Source: Callipepla californica brunnescens
Taxonomy: Eukaryota > Chordata > Aves > Galliformes > Odontophoridae
Direction of reading: 5' to 3'
Assembly: GCA_023055505.1 (NCBI GenBank)
Contig: JALIRH010000002.1
Location: forward strand, 17,752,937 to 17,816,936
DNA: 64,000 bases
Part shown: piece by piece, positions 37,901 through 49,800 of the stretch
Layout: every line of letters starts with the position of its first letter
How positions within the stretch are numbered: position 1 is the stretch's first letter
Translations under genes and position numbers: made by a program
The notes under the pieces: model-generated
The model's input: the letters and a program-made list of their open reading frames with translations, nothing else
Databases searched by the model: none
Told to the model about the DNA's origin: nothing

Positions 37901-40900
37901 CTTTCCAGTTTTTTTTCTGAATTAATTTGTGTCTTGAATTATCATAAATTATCTCTTGAGTTGTCTTCAACACCTGCAAAGCATTTGACTTTCCCCTGGA
38001 ATCTCACAGCTCCAATACCACTCAAAAACTCAGTGCTTTGGCAAAGACATGGAATTGAAATATACTCCCTCTTGGAGGGCTTATTTCTGCACGCAGGTCT
38101 CGCCATGAGCAGCATTTCCATAGCTGCCCTCCTGACAACCTGCTATTTAACAGCACATTCCTCCACCTCAGTGTAAATGCAAGGCAGAAGTGAATGCAAA
38201 TAAGAGTACAAAAAGGAAACTGTGGCACAAATTTATTACAACAAACAATAGACATGGTGTAATTTGAGGAAGTACCAAATTAGCAGTCCCACTCATAAAA
38301 ACACACATAGGCTTTCTGCTGACCACACATGAGCTGAATCTCCGCTTTTGTTTCTCCGTGTATAGGATACCTGTCTTTCTCACTTACAAGAATTGACTTT
38401 CTCAGGCGCATTTTCCAGTCAACCACAAGGAAGTTTGGTAAACTCTCAAATCCACTCCTTTCCAATTTGTTACGTGCATAAAACTCGTCACTACATCTAC
38501 ACAGACATCTAAAAGAATGTCACAAACGTGTACAGTGAAACTCACAGGTTATTAACTGACAACATTTCCTTTAACCTCAACAGAACAGGGATTGAGAGAC
38601 CAAATGTGAGGCTCAAGACGCTTTAAGAGCTTCTTCAGGATTTGCCCTCTGCACCCAACACCTCTCTTCAACCATGTCCCGAATGTAAATCCTTTCCAAG
38701 CACCAGTGGATGCCAATTCTCATTCTGCAATGCAGGCTGTGCACTTTATCATAAATGAAGCTAACAAAATATGCAAACAACATGCTTTGTAAACCATGAT
38801 ACTTTGGTTGAAGACTTAATTCGCTCTGGTACAATATGAAGTGATAACAGTGGGTGTGCACAGGTGTAAGTAAATAAATGAAGATTTTTCAATGCCTTTT
38901 GCTGGACACAGGTAAGAAAAAACTCACTTAGAAATAAAAAATGGGCATGAACTTGAAGGACTCGTGTAACCAATCAGCAGGATGGAAATGCACTGTTTCA
39001 GTTCCCTGCGCAGTGAGCCTGGCTGACCCATGCCAAGCTGGAGCGCATATCTGGGCTGAAAAACCACAGCCCCTCTGCAGCTTCTTTGGCACAGCACAGC
39101 TGGGATGCCAGGGCCTCCTTCATCAACTAACACCCAAGTCTACCTTCTGCTCACTTCTATATTACTTTCTATTAATAACTCCTACTGAGCTTCCATGACT
39201 TCCAAACTTGACGTGCATTTCCCTCCATACCCAAAGCAATGTCCATGGGGCAGTGTGTTCATTTCAGCAGTCAATGAGTAGAAGTCTTCGAGGAAGTACC
39301 ACAAATAAGTGCCCCAAAAGATAAGATTTTCTATTTGTATTAAAAGTGTGATCGAGTGGGAAGTGTAAAAGCACTCCCATTGCAGGTTGTCCTTTTTTTA
39401 ACCCATCTGTCATACACGGAAGAAACAACCTCTTGAGGTTGTGTAACTTCTGAAATTGGTTTAACACTTTTCTTTTACAGATCAAACTGTAAAAGAGCAT
39501 TAAGTACACGAACATGCGTGTGTACACCAACCAACGGACAGTGGTGGTACAAAAATATAACTGCATAAAAGCATTCAGAAGACAACAACATCCAACTTGC
39601 AAGCAGAGGTGACTTGCAATCAAAAAATCCCACCACGTTTTTTCTTGATAGTCTCAGAGAGGGCACCAGAGAAGGGAGCTCAGCTTCTGTTCCTGCCATG
39701 CCTCTGTTACCTGGATGTCTGGAGAAACAGCTGCGTAGGAATGGCACAGCAGTTTTGTCTATAGTTTTCAATTGCATTATGTGAATTCCTTTTTAAAGCA
39801 TAGCTGACAACTGCATAGGATCATATAACTTTAATCAACACAACATGTACAAATGTCAGTATGTAAACTCTTGCCACTTGTTTAAAAAACTTGCCAGCAC
39901 AAACTAAAAAAGCACTGCAGTTGAATTACCACTAAATTATCAGATATTCTCTACTGATTTCCATTAAGTTCAAATTTCTTCAGACCAGTGAACAGTTTTA
40001 AGACACAACGTTCTCAAGTGAGCAATAAAGTTCTTTGTAGAGAAGTAAAGAAAACAGACCAGAACAAAATGTGAGCCTGCACAGGACTGGTGCATTTACT
40101 GTACAATCAGGACTGAAAAGACAACCACTCTGGAATGGAAAGAAGTATAATCTTGAAAGACCACCTAGCACATTTAATATCATTTTATGATATTATTAGT
40201 TCTTTAAATTTGTGTGTTATAAGCTGCAGAGTTTATTAGCATGTCAGGAGTCCAAACAAAACGCCCTCTGAATCCTTCCCTGCAGCCCGCTGCTGATCTT
40301 TTGTAGACAAATCATGGAAGGACAGCACGTTTTGCCCCAGGGAGCAGCTCCCTGTTTCTACAGGAGCCAACCCAAGATGTCCTGAGCAGAGCCCAGGGAC
40401 AGGTGAGGGTCCGACCTCGGTGTCTGCATCAGGAGGGAGAGGTGCTTCAAGATGAGACTGTGGGGGCTGCTGTGATGGAAAGATCAATGGAGATACATGA
40501 AGACTGGGTACAAACCTTTGCTACTGCCTGGCCAGAGATGTGGATGGTGACACAACGCTGTGCAGGTGTTTGAAATACAGTTATACACAGGCAGCTGAGG
40601 GACGATTGCCTAGTAGCATCACACAAATACAGGTATCTTAATTTCATACTGCAAAATCTAACCAAGGTGCAACATATATACAACTAAATCTCAGTGGAAT
40701 AAAAAACAATGAATTATTTCTGATAAACCCTAGGATGACTTTTAATTCCACATGCAAAGCTATCTGACCCAGCACGTGGTTTTCTTTACAAAACACAAGC
40801 TGTGCCCCGGGGAGGGTTTGGTGTTGTGCCTCAGTACACATTTGTTTCGATGGCAATTCTAACAGGTTTCTGATGAGCTCAGGCTGCCCCTGTTACACAA

Positions 40901-40999
40901 AGAACCCACGCCGTTTCTCCTCCTTGTCCTGTAAAGCCCTGATCCCACAGCAAACCCCCGGGGATGGGAGCAGCGCTCCACTGAAGGACTCGGCTTTAT

Positions 41000-41800
41000 G
41001 GAGGGAGGGCTGGTGTGGGCTGCACGGTGTGCCGCTGCTCCCAAGAAGTTACACGGCCGGCATACTCTGACAGGGGACGCCCGAACGAGCCCACGTACTC
41101 TCGGGGAAGTGCCCGTGAGGACGTGTCGTTTCTTTTCACCGTGAACAAAAACGCAAACGACAAGACCCCTCTTCCCCCCATTCCCAAGGTGCCGCTCAGC
41201 ACGCCCCGTGCTCCTTTCCCCCCTCGGAGCCCCCCCGGCCCCGCGCGCCCCGCAGCTCCCCCTCACCTCCGTCCTCCTCCTCCAGCGAGTTCATGCAAGG
41301 GAAGTACACCGCCAGCGCCTCGAACGAGGCGGAGAGGCTGCTCCGGCTCTGCGAGCGCTGCATGCTGCGCCCGCCGGCCGCCGTCTGCCGGCCCATCTTG
41401 GCCGAGCGGCACCCGCCCTTGGCGCGGTACAAGAAGCGCGGCGTCTTGGCGGCGGGCGGGCGGCGGCGGGGCCGCGCCGGGGAGCGCTGGGCGGGCTGCG
41501 CGCCGCGGTGCTCCGCTGTGCCCCGCCGCCTCCGCGGCTGCCGGGCAGCGGGAGGGCGGCCGGCGGGAGCAGCGCCTCGGGCAGCAGCGAAGCGCGGTGC
41601 CCGGCGGGCGGGAGGCAGGGAGAGCGGCGTCCCGCAGGCACCGCCCGCAAACTTTGTTTCTCCCCGCCCCAGCCCTAGCTGTGCCAAGCCGGCGAAGGAG
41701 GGGGTGGGGGATTGAGGGAGAGGGCGGCGGGCGGGGGGACCCGGGCCCGGAACGCGCAGTGCTGCGCGTTGGCACACCTGCGGGAAGAAGGGCTGCTTCG
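41000..41800 (-). promoter_or_regulatory. CpG-island internal promoter of RIM2-gamma
   Basis: GC content and CpG density rise sharply here against AT-rich flanks, peaking at 41200-41780 with many GCGC and CCGCC runs. The island covers the gamma first exon and its 5' flank, and it extends a few hundred bases into the intron. I see no TATA box at a sensible distance from the ATG, so a dispersed CpG-type promoter is likely. Large frames on both strands in this block (for example plus-strand 41015-41806) result from the scarcity of stop codons in GC-rich DNA. The transcription start cannot be placed from sequence; the flank at 41397-41780 probably includes the 5'UTR. Confidence 0.8.
41267..41396 (-). 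CDS. RIMS2: RIMS2 coding exon 1 of the gamma form: unique short N-terminus
   Basis: This exon encodes residues 1-43 and the first base of codon 44. The peptide starts MGRQTAAGGRSMQRSQSR and continues through SLSASFEALAVYFPC to the acidic end MNSLEEEDG. The same signature (RSQSR, LSASFEALA, YFPCMNS) opens RIM4 and, as I recall it, RIM2-gamma, so this is an alternative first exon rather than an internal exon of the long forms. The ATG at 41396-41394 has a strong initiation context (A at -3, G at +4) and is the first ATG in a frame open upstream to about 41777. A second in-frame ATG lies 11 codons later (41363-41361) and also has A at -3. The donor after 41267 reads GAG/GTGAGG. It lies within a CpG island. 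Exact start choice is less sure than the exon itself. Confidence 0.92.
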
Positions 41801-41904
41801 CCGTGAGCTGGGAGGGGATCAGACACAGAGTGGCTGAGACTGGCCGTCATGGGTCCGCTTGAGTCTGTGCCTCTCTGGCAGGGGACACCCAGAGCAGGGG
41901 GCTC

Positions 41905-42060
41905 AGGCGGCTTCTGGACGTCCCCAAGGAGGAGACCCCACAGCCTCTGGGCAACCTGTGCCAGTGCTCCAGCACCGCACAGCACAGCAGTGCTGCCCGG
42001 TGCTCAGAGGGAGCCCCTGTGCCCATTGCCTCCTGCTCTGCCAACAGCCCATGGCCATCA
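41905..42060 (-). mobile_element. CR1 LINE 3'UTR fragment, degraded
   Basis: Inverted CR1 words 'cccacagcctctgggcaacc' and 'tgtgccagtgctccagcac' are clear; both ends are eroded. It sits just upstream of the gamma CpG island. Confidence 0.55.
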
Positions 42061-43711
42061 GCTGTGTGAGCCGCAGCCAGGTCCCACTCCTCCTCTAACA
42101 TTTCCTTGTGGATGCAGGGGTATATTTTCTGAATTCACAGAATTTGCTCATAGCTACAAAACAGTAAGAAACTAAAGCACTGAATGTCATTAAAAACAGC
42201 TCCAGTCTTCAGAGCGTCAGTAACTTCTTCCGCTGTAGTTCATGGCAGTGCAAAAGCAGTACCAAACCCTGCACGTGGCTGTTTTGTTACTGATGTTACT
42301 AATGGTAATAAATGCAATTTTTTTCCCCCAGTCTTTCAAAAAATCTTTTAACTCCCCCCAGGTAACAGTAAAGAATATTCAGTTTGATCTAACAAACTGC
42401 ACAATTTAACACCAACTGGAACACTTCACAAATAGTACAAGTACAGTCACACCTGCAGCATACTTGGCTGAATTATTCTTGAAGTACATCACTTGTGCGT
42501 GGATAATAACAAAAGAGCATGGACAATCCCCAGAATTGCTCTTGTGCTTTGCAAGGGAACAAAAACTGATCGGAAGCCCAGCACTCAGCAATAGAACTCA
42601 CAACCACTCAATCTACAGAAGAAAAATGAGTTTTTTTGTGAACTGCAGTGACAGCTGTTCTTACAACACACACAGTATTTTCATGTCAAGAAAACTGGAA
42701 TCGAGTATACCATACACAATGTGTTTCAAGCACTTATTTGGGGACAAGATGAATTCTCCACTAAAAACAAATGTTGGCCAGGGCAACCTGCCTGGGATGC
42801 GACATCTTTTAGGTGCTTCACTCAGGCTTATTCTAAATGGAACATTTAATTGGTCACCCTACACAATTTGGTGAGTTACTAAAATACTGTAAAGCAAACA
42901 TCTCTAAATTAGATAATAATTATAATGATAACGACAGTAACAATAATCTCTAATATACAGTTGCCACATAATTGGCAAAAATAATAAAATGGGTTGAAGT
43001 AATTGATGAAGTTATTTTTAAAAGTCTTGATGTAAAGTTTTCTATCTATAAAAACATTGGCCGACAACTTCCTTCAACATCTTTATCCCTGTCAGACATG
43101 GCACAAAAATCAGTGCCTGTGGCTTGATACATCTGAACAGTCATTCCTGACTTCAGTAGAGGAAAGGATGCACACTGCTACCAGGCTGCTCTGTTGGCAG
43201 TGCATGGCATCAGTGGGAATTCAGGTGTGGCCCCAAGGCCACGCACAAAGCTGGAGGACCCCATGTCCACTTGCTATATATAATAAAAATATAATAAAAA
43301 TCGTCTACCAAGACGATCATTTTAAATGTTCCAGAATCATTTTAACTGCTACTTACTGGTTTTTGTCACCAGTTGCAAATGAATAAAAGCCCCGTTAAAG
43401 GAGCTGCATCCAAACTCCAGCGATTTCAGTGCTAGATATGGTGACAAAGCATAAGACTTCCAGGTATCATCTTTAAAAATTTCTGATAATTTGCTGAAAG
43501 AACAGTACATTGCACGAATCCAGGTCAAGCAGAACAAGGTCAAGCATCTGCTATAAATGTACGTACTATCCCGAGGCAATTCTATTTGTGGGCTTTGACA
43601 TACCATCAAATATTTTGGTAGCTAATCTACAGAATCAGGAAAGCAATTGCTTAGTATCTGTATTCCCTGAAAATTACTAAAAAAAATCATGTAACATGAA
43701 TTTGTGGCACT

Positions 43712-44305
43712 ATATCTTCAGGGCCTGGTCTAAAAACACCTCGAGGCCTCACCTTGAGTACTGTGTTCAGTTTTGGGCACTTCAGTATAGAAAGGACATC
43801 GAAGTGCTGGAGCAGGTCCAAAGAAAGGCAACAAGGCTTGTGAAGGAATTGAAGAATATGCCCTACAAGGAGAGACTGAAGGAACTGGGGCTGTTTAGTC
43901 TGGGAAAAAGGAGGCTGATGGGACACCTTGTTGCTCTTTTCCAATGTCTGAAAGGTGCTTACAGCGAGAGCAGGGTTGGTCTCTTCTCACTGGTGACAGA
44001 TGACAGGACAGGGGGAAATGGCCTTAAGTTGCACCAGGGTAAATTTAGGTTGGATATCAGGAAACACTTCTTTACTGAAAGGGTTGTTAAGCACTGGAAT
44101 AGGCTCCCCAGGGAGGTGACTGAGTTATCATCCCTGGATGTGTTTAAAAACTGTTTGGATGCGGTGCTCAGGGACACGATTTAGCGGAGGGTTGTTAAAG
44201 TTAGGGTAGCATGGTTAGGTCATGTATGGTCAGTATGGTTAGGATTCGATGATCTTTGAGGGCTTTCCAACCTGAGTGATTCTATGATTCTATGATTCTT
44301 TGAAC
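43712..44305 (+). mobile_element. CR1 LINE fragment with intact ORF2 C-terminus
   Basis: Forward copy starting within ORF2. An uninterrupted frame to the stop at about 44184 encodes the end of ORF2, with [48 protein letters not shown] and [10 protein letters not shown] in order. The 3'UTR follows and ends with 'attctatgattctatgattct' at 44279-44299. It is strongly 5'-truncated. The open frame suggests a younger insertion than most others here, although the promoter, endonuclease and polymerase core are missing. Confidence 0.92.
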
Positions 44306-45120
44306 CAATCATGGTATTTGATATGTATATATTTCCTTAGGGCACATATGGCAATTAAGCACAGGAGAAAATAATAATCGAAATAATATATTCTCCACCT
44401 TTTCCAATCTATAGACTGTGACTGGGCGTATTTCAGCAAATGTGCTCCAAATAAACACAGACTGTTAGACTTTAAATGGAGACACTTAGGAAGGATAATG
44501 ATTCGATGATTTCTTCATGGAAGTACTTCTTAAAAAAAAAGAAAGATAATTTTTTTCCCCATTGCTACTTCTACTGAAACCTGGATGTTATAATTTTCTG
44601 GATGTGAGGAATGCAGTATTATTTGTATGGAGGATTTTTTTTTATTGTTGCCTACTCTGGCTCCCAAATGCAAGAAAGAAGAATACATACATTGCCTTAG
44701 AGAGGTCCCTAAAGTCCTGTGCACATTTTTAAGAGAATTCTCTGGTACTGATACTATGGAAAAATGCCCAAAAGTTCCTTGCCACCACCTTAAACCTGCA
44801 GTTAAGGAAGGTGTTCTGGGAATGGAACTGGGAATGAGTTTTTGCCCCTTTCTTCATCACCTTTTCCACTCTTCCATCAATCACTGACCGCTGACTTGCT
44901 TGCTTTAATCGTAGTTGTCTTCAGAAAAAACAGTACAGTTTCTATACATCTTAGTTATCTTTAACTCATACTGTGCCCATCGGTTAATAGGTAGAAGTTA
45001 TTACACTTATAATTGGAAGGCTTTAATCACTTTCCAGTGACATCAGTAATAGCAAAAAATCCTTGGGTAATGTGTCAGTTAAAAGAAGGGTGAGCAGCTT
45101 CCCCTTAAAACATCAGAGAC

Positions 45121-45224
45121 AGCCCCCACATTTCCCTCTGAGATGCAGTCCAGGCCACGTTTTATGCAACTGAGCCCCCACATTTCCCTCTGAGATGCAG
45201 TCCAGGCCACGTTTTATGCAACTG
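45121..45224. repeat. Perfect 52-bp tandem duplication
   Basis: Bases 45121-45172 and 45173-45224 are identical and adjacent. The unit starts AGCCCCCACATTTCCC and ends TTTTATGCAACTG. Confidence 0.95.
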
Positions 45225-46879
45225 AGTATTGGCCTTTCTTCACGAACTCCAGCCTTCATGGAGCAGAGACAGCCAGTGCATTTCAGAAAGGCCAAACTGA
45301 TATATATCATCACCAGGCTCCAGAAAAGAGTTAGCAAAATTATCTCCCTCTCGAAAAGGAAAATAAAAATAATTACAAAAAAATAAAGGAAAATTAATAC
45401 TGGAATTAACTTGGAGGGTTTATCAGATTTATCATTTAAGCAATCCTCATGCCCACAGAGGGGGAATGCAGCAGCTCCAGCCATGCACAAGAACAGGATG
45501 GGCTCTAGAAAGCTACAGGTCCTTGACATGAGAACAGCTGTTTTTACTGCTTCCAGAAATACAAAAAATAGCTGGTTTTGTTTTAGTATTTTCTTGATCG
45601 TAACTAACATGATCACAAAAGCCACTCTAATCCCTGTGTATTCCCAGGGCCTCAGTTCCCTGTCCATGGGCTGAATCCTGCAGCATGGGCTACCAGTGGT
45701 CTCCTATTCTCCTCAGCGTTTCACGGTAGCATGACCACTCCTACATCATATCCTCAGCAATCAGAATACCAGTTTTCTAAATTGAATTTTTAATAAGTCA
45801 GTGCTTTTTGCATTTTCTGAATGTTCCATATCAAGCAGCCACATTTTTCCCTCTGCTGAAGTGGTAAAAGCAAATTTTTCCATTCTGATTCTTTTGGCAT
45901 TTGCTACTGGAAGGTCAACTCCACCCCAAGTATCAAGCTAGGTCCACAGTACTGATTTCTACAAAAATAGCTTTGCTGACTGACACAGCTGTTCTGGGAG
46001 AATTCCCTAGTTGTTAGTGCAAGTGTGGTTATATCAGCAAAACAGTGTTCTATTAGTGCTGCTTGTTTTGCGTGCCCACGTTAGGACTCATTTGCTGGTA
46101 CCCTGTGCCAGAAAAGTGCTCCTACTGCATTCGCTGCCTGAACAGCCTGTACCAGTGGAAGTCTACCTGTAAGTAATTTGGCCCTAGAAAGGATCATTTA
46201 AAAGCCTTGCACGTTTTCGGACCACATACAGATGTGAAGAGCTGAAGGAAATGGCTTTCATGTCTCTTCCAAAACGCGTATTTCAAGTTCTGAGAATAAA
46301 ATTTAGTAATTTTCAGAAGGTGTGGAAGAAGTAGTAACTTTTTTTTTTTTCCCCTAGAAACAGAATGCTTTCAGATCCATGGAGATAGCAGTTTTAATTT
46401 CTCAAACAGCGTAGTAAGATTGCTTGTCCTACAGTTGGCATTCTGTATTATGCCTTAATGAACATAAATGAAATCTGGAAAACTAAATCTCTCTTGCTTT
46501 AATGCTAATATTAGTCTCGCTTGAAAGCAGACTGTGCTTATTTAAATAACGTATTTAGGTTTCCCTTCTGATGTTTACCATAAAACCCCAAAACAAAATA
46601 AATCACACTCTTAGTAGCAGGGAGAGCTGCTAATGGCCCAGCAGGCAGTGACACGGCACAGCGAGCTCACAGGTAGCTGAGGTCAGCGGTGGAGCAGAAA
46701 GCCTTTACACAGCTAAGCATTTCTATTTCGATTAAAGTAATTTCACACCTTCCTGATCACAAGGCAACCTACAAACCACAAGGTGTTTGAGAGCTCAGGA
46801 ATATATATTACTTCATGATACTTCATCAGGGTGAGAAATAAAGAGCGTGGAAATAAAAATGTACGTGCTCTTTTAAGGT

Positions 46880-46896
46880 AAAAAAAAAAAAAAAAA
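46880..46896. repeat. Poly(A) run
   Basis: Seventeen consecutive A. Confidence 0.9.
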
Positions 46897-49800
46897 GTTT
46901 GTTTTCTGATTATTTGTTTTTGAGAAAGAATCCCACAGAAAAGAATATTAAGTTGTTAAAGAAAAATTATGAAAAATATGTAGAGGCTATCTGCTCTTTA
47001 TTTAGATCCCAATCCAACTTTGTTTTTTCTTGTAGACAGAAAATCCACACAGAATGACCTCCTTTATAAAGATACCCACCAGCTAAGAAACAAGCTGCAG
47101 ACTGGAATTCACATATACTCTCAAATATTATTTCCACTGACCGTGTACTCCACAGAAGGTTCTCAGAATGTCCTACAGGAGGTCCGTGTAATTCGTTTCT
47201 GAAACTGTAACTTCATGAAACATGATTTGTTTCTGTCTGTAATTCAGCCTTTGGTACCTAAGTGACCAAAGCAGTGCGGAAAATCTGTGCTTGAGCAGTT
47301 CTGGAGCACAATGTACTGCAACAAGGAATGTGCAGAGGTAATGAACGCACCTGAGTTGCTGCAGCAGTATGCTGGTGTTACCTAACAAGAAATACTGTGG
47401 AAAAGCACCCTGTTATCTCTATGCCTATATTTTCCCAGAAGTAAATAAAATTACTAAGATTAAATGTGTTTTGCGAACAATAGGTGACAGTGAAAAATGA
47501 AAACAGGGTAGAAAGTAAGGCATGTATCTGCCACCCACTGATCCTTGTCTCTGGAACATCTACAGCTGAGACTGCTGCTAAAATGCAGGTCTGGTCAGAT
47601 GTCTGCCATGAGACTATTACATTATCATCGAGTGGTAAAAGCTTTGGCGAGTCCAAATGTCAGCACTGGAAGGGGACATTCATCTTGCAAAGTCAGTAAC
47701 CTAATTTTGGTATAACCTATAAAAGGTTAATGTACATTAAGCAGGGATTATTTTGCAAAGTTCAGTGCCTATAGGTTACCTGCTTTTCTTGACACCACAG
47801 CCAAAACCTGTTGGAAACACCCCACCTCACATCCCTCTGCATTATTACAATGCAGAATAGCTGTGCTGTGCAAAGCCCCTCAGGGACACACCATGTTCAC
47901 TTGGCAAAGCACACTCCTTCCAAATTCCTGCATGTCTCCTGGTGTTCAATCCACCATTCCTTTAGTGGAATGGTCAGCTTTGAACCCACAGACAGAGCTG
48001 GAGGCTGAGCCAGTCGTGTGCACTGGGTCCAGCCAGCAAGAACAATGAAAATGGCTGTCCAAACAGATTTAAACAAGCAAGAGAAAGAAGTATATTTTTA
48101 TCTAGTGATGTCATGTTTAACCGACAAAATCACAAATTTTAGCTTTATTTTATAATACTTCACACTGTTTGTCTGTTCTGCTGGGGAATGTGAGCTGTTG
48201 TCATTACTCTGCTCTCATTTCCATGGTGTTTGAGTCAGAGCAGTGTCTCTTCAGCCATGATTACACAGTCACGTGAATCCCCAAATCCCATTGCTGATGA
48301 AAAACACTTTTATTTTTCACTTCTTTTTGTTCTGGTAATCTACAGCTAGATCTGTGTGAGTGCAGTTCCAAGGCAGACTGTGAAGTACTGGTCTATATCC
48401 TTTACTGCTACACTGTTAGAAGTTTCTTGCAGGAGGATATCAGCCCAGACTTCTCCTGTTCATCCAATAAAGCCCTAGTTCAGTAGTTACAGTGGGCCAG
48501 CAATCACCTCCAAAATGGTGTTCTGGATGGTGAGAGGGTTGCACAAGATGGCTTTGCATAATTAGGTGCCAGCTGGACTGAGTGCCAGTGAGCAAACCCA
48601 TGTGCTTTAATGCTGCTCAGAGGAAACTTATTACTCTCAGATATGACACTACTGGAGATGTCAAACTGCCAGGCATGAATTTGTCTGCAGGTACAAAATG
48701 CAGTGTTTACTTGCCAAACAACTTATTTGGCTTCAAAACACTCTGTTACAGATAAATTTAGGGAACAGGTAAGCTGTCTGAAAGCTGCCAAATAGCCACA
48801 TTATCATTGTATTAACGAGCTCAAATGTGATTTAAAACGCCATATGTAAAGTTTTAATTGCTGTGAGTAACCTGAAACTCTAAGAAACCTTTTGCACTTT
48901 GCAGATCATGCTGTGTCAAGCCCACACCACCTGCATCTATACCATACAACAGTTTTATACTGCAGAAAGTACAGGAGTAGATGGTGAAGTGAAAAAAGCA
49001 ATCAAGACAACAGCCCATCTGTTTAACATAATTCAACAGTAGCAAAATACTCATATATAAACTGTATGTTAAAAATAATCAATATAAATGAGTTTTTATT
49101 AAAAAATATAAGATCATTACTCTGTGTTCCCATAAACTTCAGCTGAGTAGTACGTAAGCTGTATTACAGAGGAGATGAGAAACTCTCCCACTTATTTTGG
49201 AGAGATCCGTCAGGAACTCTGGGTTCTCAGAACCCAGTAAGTCAAGCCAGTAATTCTCTGATTATTTCTCCCCCTTCTGCCCCATTCCTTTTGTTTCAGA
49301 AACACAATAAAATAGATACACATTTTGTTAATTAAAATTCCTTTTTTTCTGTATGAATACTGGTTATTGTTACTTTCTAAAATAATCTTTTGTGGATTTA
49401 ACAAATGTCAGATTTCCATCAGAATTCTGCACCAGCATTCTTGTTTAGAAAGCTCTACAAAATTCAGTTAGAATAGAAGCAACCCACTAATGCAAATGAG
49501 TTATTTGAATACAGCTTTTCTACATCTGACTGTTATGTAGTGCGTCAAAGATAGCTTACTCTTTTCTTAATTTTACAACTGTGGGCCTTGGTTAATGTTT
49601 TAATATAGTTCAGTGAATAAACATCTCCTATTTTTCTCTACACGCTACTCTAAGCCAGTCACACCATGTTTAATTAGTATTTGTGGTCAGTTTGGGGAAT
49701 GTCTTTAGATTCAGAGTCATTTAATATATATGTGGCTTCAGTCCTTCATGGATGAAAAGAGGGAAAAGTGTTCTCTAAACACAAATGTGAGAAGGGATGA

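Larger units (their letters stand above)
28150..41266 (-). other. RIMS2: RIMS2 intron 1 of the gamma transcript
   Basis: A 13.1-kb phase-1 intron between the gamma first exon and the first shared exon. It contains a 41-base A run, a perfect 54-bp tandem duplication and mostly unique-looking AT-rich sequence. I saw no CR1 copy and no convincing extra exon in it. The longest frame outside repeats (plus strand, 33856-34419) starts at GTG rather than ATG and has no motif. Confidence 0.88.
21280..41396 (-). other. RIMS2: RIMS2 gene, 3' portion: RIM2-gamma-type transcription unit
   Basis: RIM2 is a scaffold of the presynaptic active zone. Long isoforms tether vesicles and calcium channels; the gamma isoform keeps only the C-terminal C2B domain plus a short unique N-terminus. 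Six minus-strand coding exons join without a frame break (130, 142, 113, 102, 140 and 219 nt; 281 codons plus stop). Each junction has a GT donor and AG acceptor, and the phases 1, 2, 1, 1 and 0 fit exactly. Recognition rests on recalled family sequence: the motif QRSTETGLAVEMRNWM, the C2B core KKKTKVARKTLEPLYQQ and the tail LTRRASQSSLESSTGPSYARS-like end all fit RIM2 better than RIM1 (whose tail I recall as ending GPPCIRS), RIM3 or RIM4. Introns of the gamma form are 13117, 867, 698, 1414 and 444 bp. The 5' end of transcription is inferred, not seen. Confidence 0.95.

Noticed and set aside
41015..41806. Plus-strand 263-codon frame and other long frames in the CpG island
   Set aside because: These are overlapping shadows in GC-rich DNA that lacks stop codons, biased to Pro, Arg and Ala. 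Only the minus-strand exon has family signatures and a matching splice site.
43349..43609. Minus-strand frame ending at a CCA/GTAAGT donor-like site
   Set aside because: With the TTCTTTCAG acceptor, phase-1 entry gives an in-frame TAG. The peptide is unlike any RIM region.
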